Origin: CAYZJD01 sp964478455
Lineage (GTDB): Bacteria > Acidobacteriota > Terriglobia > Bryobacterales > Bryobacteraceae
Direction: 5' to 3'
NCBI GenBank assembly: GCA_964478455.1
Contig: CAYZJD010000068.1
Span: 1 to 16,017 of the forward strand
DNA: 16,017 bases
The position numbers were made by a program, and so were the translations under genes. The notes beneath the pieces were generated by a model. It had not been told where the DNA came from. It ran no database searches and worked only from the letters and a program-made list of their open reading frames with translations. Every line of letters starts with the position of its first letter. Position 1 is the stretch's first letter. Shown here piece after piece: positions 15,824 through 16,017 of this stretch.

Positions 15824-15925
15824 AGAGGACCGGCAAGATGCGGCTTGCTCGGAACTCTATTGTAAGACCTGGGTCGTCGGCGTACTCGACGTTGGGCGCG
15901 ATTCTGATCGCCTCGGGAGCCGCGC

Positions 15926-16017
15926 TTACACCGACATTGCCGGCGGCGTGGTCGGATCGGGTGGCGGCACGGGGATGCCGGCCAGGCGCACGGGCGGCGT
16001 GGTCGGATCGGGCGGCG
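15926..16017 (-). CDS. Proline-rich C-terminus of a protein continuing past the right edge (partial)
   Basis: Read on the minus strand from the edge, the last 29 residues run PPDPTTPPVRLAGIPVP then PPDPTTPPAMSV and a TAA at 15926-15928. The eight-residue PPDPTTPP appears twice with a 17-residue period. Proline/threonine-rich tails are typical of secreted or surface proteins, which favours this strand and frame. The opposite strand is also open across the same repeat (as GGVVGSGG), so the reading is not certain. No homologue is recognised from so short a piece. Confidence 0.45.
   Translation of the reverse strand, partial: PPDPTTPPVRLAGIPVPPPDPTTPPAMSV
15942..16012. repeat. 20-bp direct repeat with 51-bp period
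   Basis: GGCGGCGTGGTCGGATCGGG occurs at 15942-15961 and again, without mismatch, at 15993-16012. The 51-bp spacing is a multiple of three, so the repeat encodes a repeating peptide in any frame. It probably continues beyond the edge. Confidence 0.85.

Noticed and set aside
15929..16017. A plus-strand GGVVGSGG repeat protein
   Set aside because: The frame is open but has no start signal nearby and gives glycine-rich sequence typical of GC-rich shadow; the minus-strand proline-threonine tail with a stop is more natural.

Overview
The window looks like chromosomal DNA from a GC-rich Gram-negative bacterium. An Acidobacteriota member of the Solibacter/Bryobacter kind is my best guess. This rests on gene content: an MsbA-like exporter with a GT9 heptosyltransferase, which implies LPS; Tat-exported sugar enzymes, including a Gfo/Idh protein with an RRDFIK signal; and a DUF104-type antitoxin. 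It does not rest on any database comparison. No rRNA, tRNA, CRISPR array, transposase or phage gene was seen.

Layout. (1) 1-5676, minus strand: a tightly packed seven-gene operon read as trm112-like, GT9 glycosyltransferase, msbA-like ABC exporter, yicC, gmk, rpoZ, coaBC. Three junctions are 4-nt stop/start overlaps and the others are gaps of 2, 6 and 13 nt. It joins the widely conserved yicC-gmk-rpoZ-coaBC core to a lipid A/LPS export module. coaBC runs off the left edge. (2) 5751-6457, minus: a PIN-domain toxin and DUF104-type antitoxin pair with visibly lower GC than its surroundings. (3) 6513-8518, minus: a KDPG-type aldolase and a D-galactonate dehydratase. The dehydratase carries a 46-residue N-terminal extension with a twin-arginine signal. 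Between the two genes lie a perfect 15-bp tandem repeat and a GC-rich hairpin. (4) 8662-9791, minus: a membrane-anchored FxLYD-like protein, a single-domain response regulator and a YggU/DUF167 protein. (5) 9828-13633, plus: a DinB-like protein, a truncated gamma-carbonic-anhydrase-like frame that overlaps the next start, then hisS and aspS overlapping by 8 nt. (6) 13664-15823, minus: a Tat-exported Gfo/Idh/MocA oxidoreductase and a seven-helix membrane protein of unknown function. (7) 15926-16017, minus: probably the proline-rich C-terminus of a protein continuing past the right edge, with a 51-bp-period repeat.

Most of the window is housekeeping: coenzyme A, GMP phosphorylation, RNA polymerase omega, tRNA charging and envelope export. 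The two accessory points are the toxin-antitoxin pair and the sugar-acid module. In the latter, dehydration of a hexonate by the galactonate dehydratase would supply 2-dehydro-3-deoxy-hexonate; the adjacent aldolase would act on it after phosphorylation, or directly if it is promiscuous. No kinase gene is present here.

I found no clearly new multi-gene system. The items most worth a second look are the gamma-CA remnant coupled to hisS, the predicted export of galactonate dehydratase, the palindrome that holds both stop codons of the convergent aspS and Gfo/Idh genes, and the tandem repeat upstream of the aldolase.
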